Source: Manduca sexta (taxonomy: Eukaryota; Arthropoda; Insecta; Lepidoptera; Sphingidae). From it: DNA of 64,000 nucleotides. Position 1 is the stretch's first letter, and every line of letters starts with the position of its first letter. Of this stretch, positions 10,550 to 23,333 are shown in pieces. Made by a program: the position numbers and the translations under genes. The stretch spans positions 9,738,920 through 9,802,919 of the forward strand of contig NC_051129.1 in NCBI RefSeq assembly GCF_014839805.1, read 5' to 3'. The notes beneath the pieces were generated by a model. It was not told the DNA's origin. It did not search any database and saw only the letters and a program-made list of their open reading frames with translations.

Positions 10550-10683
10550 TAATAAATACGACACGAAGTTCTGTGTCGTTTAATTGAGATGATTGTGATT
10601 GGTCTAAAGAAAAATATGTGAGTCACGTGCTAGTCTCTCGACCTATTACAATAAGACGACACCGACTCTCGTGTCGTATTTTT
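10550..10683. mobile_element. Short MITE with palindromic ends
   Basis: The left end AATACGACACGAAGTTCTGTGTCG and the right end, read in reverse complement as AATACGACACGAGAGTCGGTGTCG, form terminal inverted repeats of about 24 bp. Each end is itself partly palindromic (CGACAC...GTGTCG). The middle reads GAGTCACGTGCTAGTCTCTCGACC. A half copy is at 24095-24180. Confidence 0.6.
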
Positions 10684-12029
10684 TGCAGATTCAAAGGGGG
10701 CAGAAAACTTAATTTGTGTATGGCAAATAAACCTCAATAAGGTTCAAATAAAATAAAAATACAGCGGAATTCGACAACTAAGCGGCCATTAATAATTAAA
10801 AATAAATCTAAAACAGTTGTACGTTCTCAGGAACTTAAGTATTGTCACATGGCAATTAAGGCGGGAACACGGCTAGATCAAATAATTTCCACGTGTTGAA
10901 AAGATACCCGTGCAAGGAAGTAACATTCATGACTGCCAATTAGACGAATTACTTCAGGTGGTAGGATCTTAAACGAACGGGAACATAACTCAGGTTGAGT
11001 TAAAACTATATTTGAAATTTTAATTAGATTTTAAAAGCGCAGGTTTAATAATAACTTGTAAATATGCTGCTATGTAGACTTTGGTTGTATTTGGGAAGCA
11101 TTTCAAACAACGAACTTAACATAATTTCGAACGATGAGTCTTTAATTAATAATTATCAAAAACATTATAATGAAGTCAAAAAAGCGAACCCAATAGTCCT
11201 AGGTATGGTAAAAAAACTGTAAATATAATTACTGTGCGTGCTTTAAGGCCGATAGTCGATCTTAGATTCTTTAGAAATTATATTATACTTATAGAAATAA
11301 ATCATGTTTAAAGACTTCAGTATGATAGTAAACTTTATAATTTTGTATATTATCAAAATGCTGAAGTACTTACAATTTTATTTTTAGAAGTGAGAACTTA
11401 TAATTGGCTTTCTGACACCTAAATTGTTGCTTTAACTAATATAATTACTAACTATTTTCCATGCTTCAAATACTTTAATAAATTACAGTTGTTTATAGTT
11501 GACAGAAATGACAAGAAAAAATGGCGTTGTATATAATTACTAGGCATTATGACTCTTAACACCTATTGTCTTAAGGTGTCAAGTCCTATGTGATTTCTCT
11601 ATAGTCTTTAACGCCTATCATAGCACTTAAGCGAATGACTTGTTCCTCATTCATTCGCACAAAAATGTTTTACCAAGCAAATATTTCGCAGAAATGATAA
11701 ATTGGCGAAACTCAAACAAAAAGCCTTCTCGGCCCAATATAACGCGAATGATAGCTAATGTCGTTGGTTTGTCAAAGCGACGGTAGGAAATAACGTGCAC
11801 TAGCAATTTCCCGCGGCTTGCAGCGTATTTCAATATCTATATCACCTTAAAAGTATGGAATACTGTATGGAACCTCAACTGTGTTATATTTTGTACAGAA
11901 ATGTAAGTATGTTGTATAATTCTTTCTACTGTCTGAATAATGAGGGCAGCCAGCCTTAGACAGGCAACTGACCCCGAAATGTGATACTTATATCCTTGTA
12001 ATAAAGTTCTTAATGGATTTTAATTGTGA
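10684..12029. other. Gene-free stretch
   Basis: AT-rich DNA upstream of the GTPase exon. It may hold the promoter or 5' non-coding exons, but nothing decisive was seen. Confidence 0.35.
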
Positions 12030-12240
12030 TGCATCGTAATACACACACTCACGCCTGTCATCCCTAATATCCCTATCCTTATCCCTGTATGTGATAGCGG
12101 TTGTCGGCCATATGGGGAACAAAATTCAGATTCCCGACTAATATCAAACATTATTATTTTGCCCGACCCGGGATTCGAAGTTCAAACTCGAGACTTCAGC
12201 GAAATAGTCGCACCGAGCACGCAATACAACGCCAAAGGCT
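12030..12240 (-). mobile_element. SINE B copy
   Basis: On the minus strand a box-B-like TTCGAATCCCGGGTCGGGCA is followed by a TATCCCTGTATG-type 3' half (reverse complement of CAGGGATAAGG). The architecture is the same as at 50983-51210: tRNA-like head, GGGTCGGGCAATGATATTG linker, body ending CCCTGGGATAAAGATG. Confidence 0.55.
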
Positions 12241-14064
12241 TATCATAATATAATAAACAAAAATTCACAAACAAACAAACTCTGTCAACATTTCAACACA
12301 ATAAGTTTCGTTAAACAAAACAAAGACACATTCACAAAAGGGATTTCAAAGCTAATAAAAAATGCTTTTATTTTTCATATCGGAATCAGTATCGGCGTGT
12401 ATGTCTGTTTATTATTTCCATTTGTTGTGTTCTGGATAGCTTCGGGGGTATTGATTAACATGCGCCTGTGAATGTGGCACGTGGGCTTCATAAATCTGGG
12501 CTTTAAAGTGGAAGAAAAATATTCTGCTCAAGTACTGACTACATAAGCTATACACACCGTATATTTATTTTTGTAAGACGTTCTAAGTTCGAATAGTGTA
12601 TTGGTAAGACCGATATTCTAAATTCGAATTTGGAGTTGGGTAATTTTTAAATTTAGAGACTATTCCGCATTGATATATATGTACTACGTACTAGATTTGG
12701 CGTTGCGAACATTCACTGTATTCAACTGAACTGAATGAACTGCAATCCATTCAAACTGACTTTAGGATGGTCAATATTTACAGCTTGTGGTTGTGTACGG
12801 AGTGACCCTTATGATATAAGAACACGAATCTAAGTGTAAACCTGGATTTGAATAAAAAATATTAGTCAAATAAATAAAATTTGTTGTTATTTAAGTGAAT
12901 AAATAGGTTATAAGGGACGTTTTGGTTGCCATTTTATTTCAGATTTTGAACAAATAGTTTATATGGACGTTCGTGTCTATGGAATATACGTCAATGCTGC
13001 CAACCAAACAACAAAAATTGATCAATGTTATACCGCCCTTACAACCGCCACAATTCCTATAAGCCAGGAACAGAAGTGGCAGGCATTTTATAACGCACAG
13101 TGGTGAAGCCGCGCATTTTATAACTCGCAGCAGTGATACTCGGCGAGTTTTAGGGAACACTATCTGTCTTCATCAATTTCATTAATCCAATAGAAAGATA
13201 GGAGTTGGAAATTTGAATTGTCCACTTCCCTCTAACACAACGGGAGACAAAATAATGAAATACAGAGCCATTTTAATGCAAGTATAGAGACGTTTACAAC
13301 TAGAAAACTCTGTTGTAAAGCATCATGGATGATATCAATGAAATGGTTTCATCATATCAGCTGTTAGATTTGAGTAAAGTTATTTAAAAAAAATTTGTTA
13401 AACCTAAATTTTTTTTGGTAACCACTTAATGATCCCAATCTATAGATATGTAAATCCTTGTTAAAATGTTAATACATAAGACACTACACAAAATTAAGAA
13501 ACAAATTGTCTATGTACAGTATCAGGAAAATATACATTGACAAAAAGTACATTATTCCAAAATCTGTCTTTAAAAATCATGTCGCTCCGAAGCTAAGTCG
13601 TTGCATGAAAGAACAAATTGCCAAAAAACATCTATAATATTAATGAGGATTTAGCCGTCCAATAGAATTTTTAATTATAATATTTCGAAAAGGCATGCTT
13701 TGTAAACGTGTCAACAAATGCTGGGGATTACCACCACGCCTTTTCTAAATTATACAATTATTACGAAAACATAATTAATTAACCGGATAAACGTTAATTT
13801 CATTAATGCGATTAAATGTAAATAGTAAGTAATAAAAACATCCGTGTAGTATGTATATGGGGACATATTGTTTAAAACAGAATGCATTAAAATAGAATAT
13901 TAATGAATGAAAAATGCTGAACATTTTTAATCATAATTATGATTGATTAAATTTTTACCGTTACTAAAATAATATATATTTTCAATTACGTAAAACATTG
14001 AAACAAGAAATAAACATAACAATAATTTTATATCACAGTTTAGTCACTATAACATAAAAATAAT
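12241..14064. other. Gene-free stretch with a small tandem duplication
   Basis: AT-rich. At 13083-13142 there are two copies of a 30-bp unit starting GCATTTTATAAC. No exon was recognised. Confidence 0.4.
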
Positions 14065-14094
14065 TTATTTATTAGGTAGGTACCTAATAAATAA
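14065..14094. repeat. Short perfect inverted repeat
   Basis: 14-bp arms TTATTTATTAGGTA and TACCTAATAAATAA are separated by GG. This is a cruciform-prone AT-rich palindrome. No function is inferred. Confidence 0.6.
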
Positions 14095-14483
14095 AGTTAG
14101 CAAACATAGGTGTATTTTATTAAACAGAGGCATAGGCGAAAGACAAAACTCATATCTGATTCCAAAAACAAATATTTTAAATTCTATTCTTTATTTAAAT
14201 ATTTGAATGTCGAATCTATCTTCTGATCATCTTATGTTAATGGCATCCAGCCTTTTAAGTCACTCATCCACACATTCATCTCTACTGTCATTCGCGCAAC
14301 ATTTTACAAATGATTCAGTCGATTACCTATAAGCTATGACTCCGATGCACATCGAGACTCGAATATTTTAACCGCAAATCGACCTGTCTGGAATTCAAAA
14401 TACGTATTACGTTTAATCTGTGAACTCTAAATGCATTGTTAAACAATTAAAAATTAAAAATTCTTGAACTGGTTAAATATTTA

Positions 14484-14707
14484 TGATAATAATATCAGCC
14501 CTATAATATATACTGGCCCACTGGTGGGCACTGGCCTCCCCTACTACTGTGAAGGATTAAGCGTTAGTCCACCACGGTAACTTAATGCATGAATTAGTAG
14601 ACTTCACATACCCTCAAAATTCTTATAGAGAACTTCTAAGGTATGCAGGTTTCCTCATGATGATTTCCTTCACCGTTAAAGCAAGCGATAATTCACAAAA
14701 AAACATT
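14484..14707 (-). mobile_element. SINE A, truncated at the tRNA-derived 5' end
   Basis: The 3' half is clear (TATCAGCCC, GGGCACTGGCCTCCCCTACTACT, CACCGTTAAAGCAAGCGATAATTCAC). The box B/box A half is missing. After it come A-rich sequence and a repeat E tail (AACCGACTTCCAAAGGG, 14729). The frame 14585-14827 is repeat-derived. Confidence 0.65.
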
Positions 14708-15125
14708 TATGAAAGCAAAATTATTTTAACCGACTTCCAAAGGGAAGATCCCAATCAGATGCGTTTTCCCGGGGCTCCTGAATTGGTTTTTGTAAAACGT
14801 TTCTCAATATTACGTAAATACAAATAAAACTTGACTTCTGTAGAAAAATTTTAGACACGACATATCGCCTAATATCTCATGTTTTTTTTAATATTCGAAT
14901 TTAAAAAAAACACACTGGCACTCAAATCCACCTTTCGCAAGACGAATCAACAAGGTAAATACACAATTTAATTGCATATCAATTGTCACCTAATGAATGG
15001 TACTCAGACACAAACAGATGATTACTCTTGCACAAATCTCGTACAAGTTAGGGACAGTTCAGTACGAGTTAGTACGGCGAAGTTTCTGCTAAGTCCCACC
15101 GACTTAGAAGGTAATTTATTTAACC

Positions 15126-16294
15126 GGAACAAGAAATACGGGATTAATTTTAACTGTTCAGTTATAAAGAGGTCATGTTTGTGTAGAAAGTAATATCTGA
15201 ATACGATTTTGATAATTCTTTCAACGGAACAAGAAATATTAATTTTAAACTGTTCAGTTATAAAGAGGTCATGTTTCTGTAGGAAGTAATCTCTGAATAC
15301 GATTTTGATAATTCTTTCAACGGAACAAGAAATATTAATTTTAAACTGTTCAGTTATAAAGAGGTCATGTTTGTGTAGAAGGTAATATCTATATCTGAAT
15401 ACGATTTTGATAATTCTTTCAACGGAACAAGAAATATTAATTTTAAACTGTTCAGTTATAAAGAGGTCATGTTTGTGTAGAAGGTAATATCTGAATACGA
15501 TTTTGATAATTCTTTCAACGGAACAAGAAATATTAATTTTAAACTGTTCAGTTATAAAGAGGTCATGTTTGTGTAGAAGGTAATATCTGAATACGATTTT
15601 GATAATTCTTTCAACGGAACAAGAAATATTAATTTTAAACTGTTCAGTTATAAAGAGGTCATGTTTCTGTAGGAAGTAATCTCTGAATACGATTTTGATA
15701 ATTCTTTCAACGGAACAAGAAATATTAATTTTAAACTGTTCAGTTATAAAGAGGTCATGTTTCTGTAGGAAGTAATCTCTGAATACGATTTTGATAATTC
15801 TTTCAACGGAACAAGAAATATTAATTTTAAACTGTTCAGTTATAAAGAGGTCATGTTTGTGTAGAAGGTAATATCTGAATACGATTTTGATAATTCTTTC
15901 AACGGAACAAGAAATATTAATTTTAAACTGTTCAGTTATAAAGAGGTCATGTTTGTGTAGAAGGTAATCTCTGAATACGATTTTGATAATTCTTTCAACG
16001 GAACAAGAAATATTAATTTTAAACTGTTCAGTTATAAAGAGGTCATGTTTCTGTAGGAAGTAATCTCTGAATACGATTTTGATAATTCTTTCAACGGAAC
16101 AAGAAATATTAATTTTAAACTGTTCAGTTATAAAGAGGTCATGTTTCTGTAGGAAGTAATCTCTGAATACGATTTTGATAATTCTTTCAACGGAACAAGA
16201 AATACGGGATTAATTTTAAACTGTTCAGTTATAAGAGGTCATGTTTGTATAGGTTGTAATCTTTGATTATGATACGATTTTGATACTTCTTTCA
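15126..16294 (+). repeat. Tandem array of 12 copies of a ~96-bp unit
   Basis: Units begin GGAACAAGAAAT at 15126, 15226, 15322, 15424, 15520, 15616, 15712, 15808, 15904, 16000, 16096 and 16192. Spacing is 96 except 100 (copy 1, extra CGGG) and 102 (copy 3, ATATCT duplicated). Two variants alternate irregularly: GTTTGTGTAGAAGGTAATATC (copies 1, 3, 4, 5, 8; copy 9 mixed) and GTTTCTGTAGGAAGTAATCTC (2, 6, 7, 10, 11). Only the first and last units have AAATACGGGATTAATT. The last unit decays after GTTTGTATAGG. Units do not encode protein. Confidence 0.95.
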
Positions 16295-16769
16295 TAGCAG
16301 TGGTGAAAGGTTAATTTTTATTAAATTTCCCACCACTCCTTTATAATCTTATCAAATAATAGAGTTGCCAATTAATAAAAAGTAAAACAGCTGACTTGGA
16401 ATTTTTCCACCATTTGCCACAGATCCACAACATTCGATCAAAGTTTTCAAAAGACTTCAATTCCAGAATATAATTTGCAATAACACTAATTCTCGACCTA
16501 CGCTAAAATAAAAACTTAATAAAACAATCTCGATCTCCATTCTTATAACTTCTGCATCACAACCTACCAGAATCCATTAAACTTAACAAAACAAGCAATT
16601 CAAAGGCGTTAACTAAGTTGGATATCGAAATAGCTTCGACGTAATGCATGAGGTGTGGATAGATGACGATGCATCACGTCTACACAATTGAGTCATTGAC
16701 GGCACATCGTGCGGCAACTTCGGCGATAATCAAATTTTGATTGGGTTCTATAGTTATCTTACCAATATT

Positions 16770-16840
16770 ACACACATACATAAACACACACACAGTGAGA
16801 GAAAGAGAGACACAAAGAGACACTGAAAGTGATGCGGTGA
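16770..16840. repeat. CA/GA-rich low-complexity tract
   Basis: Imperfect ACACAC then GAGAGA/GACACA runs. Microsatellite-like. Confidence 0.6.
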
Positions 16841-16851
16841 GAAAATATATA

Positions 16852-17112
16852 TTTGACTAGCTGACCCGACAGTCGTTGTCCTGTCAACTATGAATTTGCA
16901 GCGCGCATTCTGTTAATCGTTGAAATTAACTTTTCTTAAATTTTCTAACATTCCGTTCAACCCCCTTAATTTTTTCTTCATAAGATCCTTCTCCTGACCA
17001 ACAACAAAATAATAACAAACACAACAAAAAAAATAGTGAAATCGGTCCAGCCTATCACGCGTGATGGCGTGACCAAGGGAAATAGGGATTTATTGTTATA
17101 TATATAGATTAA
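16852..17112 (+). repeat. Interspersed repeat I (GACCCGACAG family)
   Basis: It starts GACTAGCTGACCCGACAG. Inside are CAGCGCGCATTCTGTTAATC and GTGAAATCGGTCCAGCC, and it ends ACCAAGGGAAATAGGGATT followed by (TA)n and GATT. This order is familiar from lepidopteran genomic repeats. The class is uncertain. Confidence 0.5.
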
Positions 17113-17384
17113 TAGTTGTTAGAAGTAAACTAGGCGAACTACGTTTTATAATTGAAAAGTAAATAATGGAAATTTTATTCGGAAGGTCTTTAGATTAATC
17201 AAACAGTCTGAAAAATATATTTCACTGGCTTACAACTAGCTTTTGTAGTTGTAAACGTCCCTATACTTGAGGTTAAGATGCCTCTTTGTCTCCCTCTATG
17301 CTATGGAAAGAAGTGGAACAATTAATATCTTCAACTTCTCCCTATCTTTCTATCGGATTAATTTTGTTCCAGGTTCAAACAAAT

Positions 17385-17492
17385 GAGTGACTCGCGGAGC
17401 TTCAACATTCATTGTCATAATGAATGCTGTCGATCCTGGCTCACAAAAGTTGCAGTTGTGGGTGTGAAGGCGAAATAGTCTCGTAGTAGTAT
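17385..17492 (+). repeat. Dispersed repeat H
   Basis: It matches 903-998: GATCCTGGCT(C/T)ACA, AGTTG(C/T)AGT, GGGTGTGA(A/G)GGCG and GTCTCGTA. The other copy sits inside an R3 element. Confidence 0.45.
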
Positions 17493-18637
17493 AAAACTAA
17501 CATCTTACCGCCGTTTTCAATGAACGCTCCCAACTGCTTTTCACGATCTATCGTAAAAAAGGATTAATCACATGAAAGCTTTTTTGACATTTTTACTAAT
17601 GAGTTATTTTAATTGGTCTATTTTCGGGATCGGAAAGAAGATTAAGATTGGAATCGTTTATAAAAATTGCCGTTAATCTCACAACATATATAAACACAAC
17701 CTAATATGTTATTAAATGTATAACCTAATATGTTAACATTTGCATTAATTAGAACAAATTAACAATGAATTATCAGATCCGATAATCGATTTGGTTTTAA
17801 CTAGACGCATCGTTAACAATGTTGGTTTCGGAACAGCGCACGGTTCAATGGGCGGCCATTGTCCCGGATATCACGTAATTATCTGTTCGACAAGTGTCAA
17901 ATAATTAAAGGTTGACGCAGACTTATCGGTTCGGTAACAGTACACCGCAATAGTGTTCCAAAATACATTTACGTAAGGTATATTTTATACTCCAATGAAA
18001 TGTAGATAAATTATTTGTCTACGGTTATTATTTTATTCGAAATTTGAATTTGGAATTGGCCAGTTCTAAAAATATTTTTTAATTTATCTAGCATTTGAGT
18101 GCATAAATATATTTTATTCAGCCATCTTAGGTACTTCTTAATTAAATAAATAAGCCATTCCATGAGATTGTTTTAATATAATAATTTTATACTAGGCATT
18201 CTATGAGTAAAAACTTAAAGGTTGTTAAATTTATCTACAAGCAACATTTTTCATTAGCAACAAAACCTCTTCGGCATATTTCCCCCGTTAATGAAGTCTT
18301 ATTTCGTATTTTTTTAACTTAATTAAAACTTCGCGGGATCCAAATTGCACAATTATAATTTTAATCACGCAAAGTGAACTTTGTTTTTGAATAATAAATA
18401 AGGCATTACGTTATGAATGCGCCTCTTGGCTTATATCGTGACGTTTACAAATGAGTGTTTTAAAATTCAAATGAAATATATTTAGTTTTGCATGATATAA
18501 TGCTGAGAATTTTTTTTCTTAGGCTGAGATGTATTAAATTATTTTCGGCTTAGATTAAGTCAGATCTTCGGATGCACAAAAATTGTTATTCTTACAGTAG
18601 CGAAGAGTGAAATTTTCTGATAGGACACCCGACACAA
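17493..18637. other. Gene-free stretch
   Basis: AT-rich with no recognised exon, RNA or repeat. Confidence 0.4.
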
Positions 18638-18994
18638 CATAGGTACTAATAATATCAGCCCTGTATTATATACTTGCCCACTGTTGGGCACGGGCCTCCT
18701 CTACTACTTAGAGGGATTAGACCTTAGTCCACCACGCTGGCCTACTGCGGATTGGTAGACTTTACACACCCTCGAAATTCCTATAGAGAACTTCTCAGAT
18801 GTGCAGGTTTCCTCACGATGTTTTCCTTCACCGTTAACGTGAACGATAAATTCACAAAGAATACACACATGATTATTTTTTTTAGAAAAGTCAGAGGTTT
18901 GTGCCCTTGGGATTTGAACCTGCCGACATTCGTCTCGGCAGTCCGTTTCACACCCAACTAGGCTATCGCCGCTGCTAGGTGCATAGGTACTAAT
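18638..18994 (-). mobile_element. SINE A, full-length, with 13-bp target-site duplication
   Basis: The element is 18651-18981. On the minus strand it has AGCGGCGATAGCCTAGTTGGG (box A) and GGTTCAAATCC (box B) near its start, and a CAGGGCTGATATT end. CATAGGTACTAAT flanks it at 18638-18650 and 18982-18994. The frames 18704-19015 and 18752-18961 are SINE-derived. Confidence 0.85.
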
Positions 18995-20354
18995 ATGCAT
19001 GAATGCAGTCTGCAAATCATTCTAATGATAATTAGATTTTACAATCAGAAAAGAGAAGCCGGCAAGGATCGGGTTATATGGAACCTTCACCACTGATGTT
19101 TTATCTGTTTCACGACCTCTTTTGAAGACGGACAATAATACATACCTACCTACTTAAACATTTTGTGTCTATAAAATTGGAGATTTAAGTCAAAGTTTGT
19201 ATTATACATTTATTAACGTTTACAAAAACCTTACACAGACATAGCATTGTTAAAAGTAAATAATAAACTTTATTTAAAATTATAATAAAACTTATTGATT
19301 TAAACTCATTATGTCTTGGTCAATACATAATAAAAAAAAAACACCACAAACTTTCTCACCTACATTATTAAAAGATCCTTACGCAGCTCCATAAACCAAA
19401 ACTAGTCCATCCCAGGCCCCTAATAAATCTACAATGACCTTGTACTTGGACACAATAAGCGATTTTTCGCCGAACCTTTCCACTAAGTGTGCTCATAGAC
19501 ACTTCATGTCTATAGGCACTCGTATCCTGGCGGGTTATCGCAATTTCATACAGGGAATAGCTTACACGACACTGTAATTTAGATAGTGCCTTAATAATGT
19601 TAAGGTTTAGATTGCTTTTTGTCATAGTTGGGATGAGCGACGGGCTGACTAAACTAGGGCTCGGTTTTGTATGATTTAGATAGCGTAGATGGGTTTGCTA
19701 CGTACGAACTATTTGATATGTCCTTATATAATAAGTGATTTTAAATCATGTACTTGTTTAATTACTTTTGTTGTTGACTGTATAAAAAACAATGTTTCCG
19801 AACACGAGAATACGCTCTTAGCCTTATTTTCTTAGTATAACTGATAGTTGTGATAGAAACATTTTGGGATTATTAAAGTGCGCTAAACAAACTCAACGTT
19901 TATTAAACATTTGCCTATGGTTTCGCCCGTGGTATAAAGATTTATCGGGATAAAAAGTAGCCTACAAGACTAATTAGTTAGTTTCCTATTAAAAAAAAAA
20001 CAGAACAAAATCGATTTAGTAGTCTCAGATATTAACGCGTTTAAATAAACAAACTCTTTAGCATTATATAATAGTATACTGAATAAGTTACATCCAAAAT
20101 AAATAAACCCTACAACGGAAACCAATTAACTCATGAATATTCAGAATACACAAAAATACAAACATCCGATATCAACAAAAACACATTAATATTATCGATA
20201 GAACGAAAAATGTATAGAGGCATTAAAACAATACCAATCCATACACACAAATAAACAGGGCGGTTTAACACAAGTTTTAATTGACTCGTTTAGTGCCCAC
20301 ACTCTACGTAGAGTAGGAAATCCCAAATGAATATACAAGCATTTCATATTAGTA
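18995..20354. other. Gene-free stretch with one unrecognised GC-richer island
   Basis: Most is AT-rich. At 19368-19640 the base composition is more balanced and the minus strand keeps an 85-codon open frame. No family was recognised. A donor-like AG|GTGAGA lies at about 19360 on the minus strand. At 19920-19975 there is a short LINE/Helitron-like repeat tail. Confidence 0.35.
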
Positions 20355-20560
20355 GGTATTGGGAATGCCTCAGTGTACGACTACCACTGTGAGGTATTGG
20401 GTTTGAATCCCCGGTCGGAGAGTTATACGGTTTTGTGCGCAGTATCAGCCCGGAGAGAATGGGGCTCGAATCCTATCATTTCATGGGATGGTACATAAAA
20501 AGCAAAAAATGGTCTTACTTTCGGTCATAAATACACGTACATACACCATATTAATTTATA
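20355..20560 (+). mobile_element. SINE B copy
   Basis: A tRNA-like head ends in GGGTTTGAATCCCCGGTCGG (box-B-like). It is followed by GCAGTATCAGCCCGGAG and CATTTCATGGGATGG, the SINE B body order seen at 50983-51210. Confidence 0.55.
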
Positions 20561-21139
20561 AAAAAAAAACTAAGACTTGGTTTTTTGCCGACAATATTTG
20601 TTATTCATGAATAATTTTTGTAAAGACAAATATGGGATTTAATTTAACACAGTGACAAAATAACCCTGTACATTATAACCCTTACCGACAAAGCTAAATT
20701 GATCAGAATAAATCAAACATATGAAATGCGAGCATTAAAAACATCAGAGCCACTTAAATAATAGCTAAGGGTAATAGCTTACCAACTCATGCATTATTCG
20801 TAAGAACAGGTAATGGCCCGTCCACTCCAAACTACGGAGTTCACCGTTTTCATCGCGTACAGATCAAATAAGTTCTTTTAGTATTATTGGTTTCATATTT
20901 GTATATTTTGGGGGTTTGGATTGTGTAAATAATATGTATGGTGCCACCAGAAAGTCATGTCGCATCAGCTTTTTACAGAAAAGTTCCGTTGTAAATATGT
21001 CTAGGTTGATGTAGAGAAAACTTTTGGTATTATATCCTTAAATAAAGAAATATATTTTTTTTAATCTTTAATTTAATTTAAATTCAAAGTAAATAGGAAC
21101 GAAGACTGACCAACCAAATAATGATACTTAAAATCCTTA

Positions 21140-21350
21140 CATATAAAACAAAGTCTCCCGCCACGTCTGTCTGTCCGTGGACGTGATAAACTCACAAATT
21201 ACCCAATTGATTTCAATGAAATTTGGTATGGAGATAGTTTGAGACCCTAAGAAATACATGCGCTACTTTATATCCCGGAAAAATGTATAACGGGATTTTT
21301 ATCCCAGTGAAAGTTCATGCGGGTAAAGCCGCAAGCAAAACTAATACTAA
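21140..21350 (+). repeat. Interspersed repeat J (CAAAGTCTCCCGCC family)
   Basis: Blocks: AAAACAAAGTCTCCCGCC, GAAATTTGGTATGGAGATAG, TATCCCGGAAAAATG, GGGATTTTTATCCC, then a GCGGGTAAAGCCGCAAGC stem-like end followed by AAACTAAT. A hairpin followed by a CTARt-like end would fit a Helitron-like element, but this is tentative. The reverse-oriented copy is at 56620-56818. Confidence 0.5.
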
Positions 21351-21612
21351 ATTAAAAACATTCAGAAAATTTAGTTTTAAATCTTTAGGTAACACATTTT
21401 TCTCCTTAATTTAGAAAAAAAAATATGATCCGAAATACTAAGGACGCTCCGAAGAAGCGCGCACGTCACGAAAAATAATTTCGATAGCGACAGATAATTT
21501 ATTTCTGACGACACCTGTCTCGTCGCGGAATTAAATATTATCGCAGGAGGTGATTCACATTAATTTACTCTCACGTCTGTCTATTACTTTATTCTGTTCA
21601 TAAATATGATCA

Positions 21613-21910
21613 CTGATGGTAGGTCTCTCATATGTGAGAATCCACCTGGGTAGGTACTACCGCAATGTCTATTTCCGCCGCTAAGCAGTAGTGTGTAGTC
21701 ACTGTTGTGTTCCGGTTTGAAGGACATTGTAGCCAGTGTAACTATTGGACATAATGAGGCAACATCTCATGTCTCAAAATGGCAAGCGCGGTGGAATACC
21801 AAACAATGCTTTGTAATTCAAGGTGTTGGATGGTGATTCTGTTTATACGCGGTCGTGTCGCTTACCATCAGGCGAACGATAAGTTCGTCTCGCCATTAAA
21901 AGCAATAAAA
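21613..21910 (+). repeat. R2 retroposon copy
   Basis: A long R2 copy with all blocks from CTGATGGTAGGTCTCTCATATG to GCCATTAAAAGCAATAAAAA. Confidence 0.65.
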
Positions 21911-21996
21911 ATTAAATAAAAAAATGTTATAATAAACTATGTATTATATTATAGTTATTTAGTTACTTATGTTATACCACGTTTGTTCCCCACCTA

Positions 21997-22163
21997 AATG
22001 TTACGTTCCGGAATCAGCCTGTGTATATCCGGCTCCAACAGGCCGGCACCATTGTGTAGACTGGCCAGGGGCAATCATCTCTCGTCAGTGGACATTCTAT
22101 TGGACTCCACTCGCCTTAACATCAGACGCAGTGGGGTCAATTTATCCTGTACGTATAAAAAAA
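21997..22163 (-). repeat. R3 copy, partial
   Basis: TTACGTTCCGGAATCAGCC, TATATCCGGCTCCAACAGG, CATCTCTCGTCAGTGGACAT, CAGTGGGGTCAATTT and a CGTATAAAAAAA end. The frames at 21969-22252 are repeat-derived. Confidence 0.65.
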
Positions 22164-22649
22164 TCTTCCTTACAATGCTACAAAAGAGAAGATTATGTAA
22201 CAAAAGTAAAATTAGTCTACAATATGACTTAATTTATGTTATATATAAATAGCCCTTTGCGCTACCTTTTTAAAAGCGTAATCCATTTATTATGCAAATC
22301 AGATATTATGCAAATCACGTTAGATTTAACCTAACACATTCAAGTACCATTTCATCCCAAATTCGTTATCTCAGAGTTTTTAACATAAATATTATGAAAA
22401 ACATCCCTTTTCTTATTACTGAGAGAGTCCCTTAATAATATCTTTAACGACAATTTTATGATTATGTTCCATGGGACATGAAAAGATAATTTTCAAGCAA
22501 CTTTACTGACAATATGGTTCATAAAAGCGTAAAAAATATCGTAATATTTTATTCTCTAGATTCGTAATAGTTGTACCCGCGACTTTGTTTGCGCTATTTT
22601 ATCTATAGTGGTACGCAATAATGCGGATACTCGGTAATATTTTATCGTT

Positions 22650-22740
22650 TTGTATTGCATTACATTGTACTGTATTGCACTGCATTGTATTGCATTTAAT
22701 TGTAATGTATTGTATTAGGTATACTGTATTGTATCTATTG
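22650..22740. repeat. Degenerate TGTATTGCAT-type simple repeat
   Basis: Runs of TGTATTGCAT/TGCATTACAT/TGTACTGTAT repeat irregularly over about 90 bases. Confidence 0.6.
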
Positions 22741-22762
22741 AACGAGAAAATTGCATACTGAC

Positions 22763-22833
22763 TCCTGCCGGCAAGTCAGGCCGGCATAATTGTGTCGGCT
22801 GGCAAGACATAATCATCTCTGGCCAGTCGACTT
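22763..22833 (-). repeat. R3 fragment
   Basis: CAGGCCGGCATAATTGTGTC and TCATCTCTGGCCAGTCGAC are R3 core words. Confidence 0.5.
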
Positions 22834-23333
22834 ATTTTTTGACATTATAAACAGAGACCACTGTTCAAATCCATTGAGGTTAAATAACAGAATTCTTTAC
22901 AGTAACAACGTTTTAGAAACTATGTCCGCAGAGAAAAAATGTAATTCTGAAAATAAATAAGCATAGGACCTATACAAAGGCCATTTGCGAATACTTTCTT
23001 GACCAAATTGAAAACAAAATTCAATCAATTTAGAAACGATAAAAGTCACTACTAAAACAAATATTGTCACAACCAAAAATGAAAGTTGGTAGACGTATCG
23101 ACACGGGACCGCCAGGGGAAATCTAATGTTCGGAAACAGGTGAACTTACCAAATAATTTGATTTGCCAACTCAATCGTATTTACAGCGAAGGGGGCACGT
23201 ATTTAAGTTGTTGGTTATATTTTATACTGCGGGATTTGAAGAGACAATAGTTGAATTGTGATGTATATATGTTGGAATAGTCAACATAAAAAGTCTTAGT
23301 TTGGTGACTGGTTATACGATATTATTGAATCAT

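Noticed and set aside
15126..16294. CRISPR-like array
   Set aside because: Units are contiguous with no spacers between conserved repeats, and the genome is eukaryotic; it is a plain tandem repeat.
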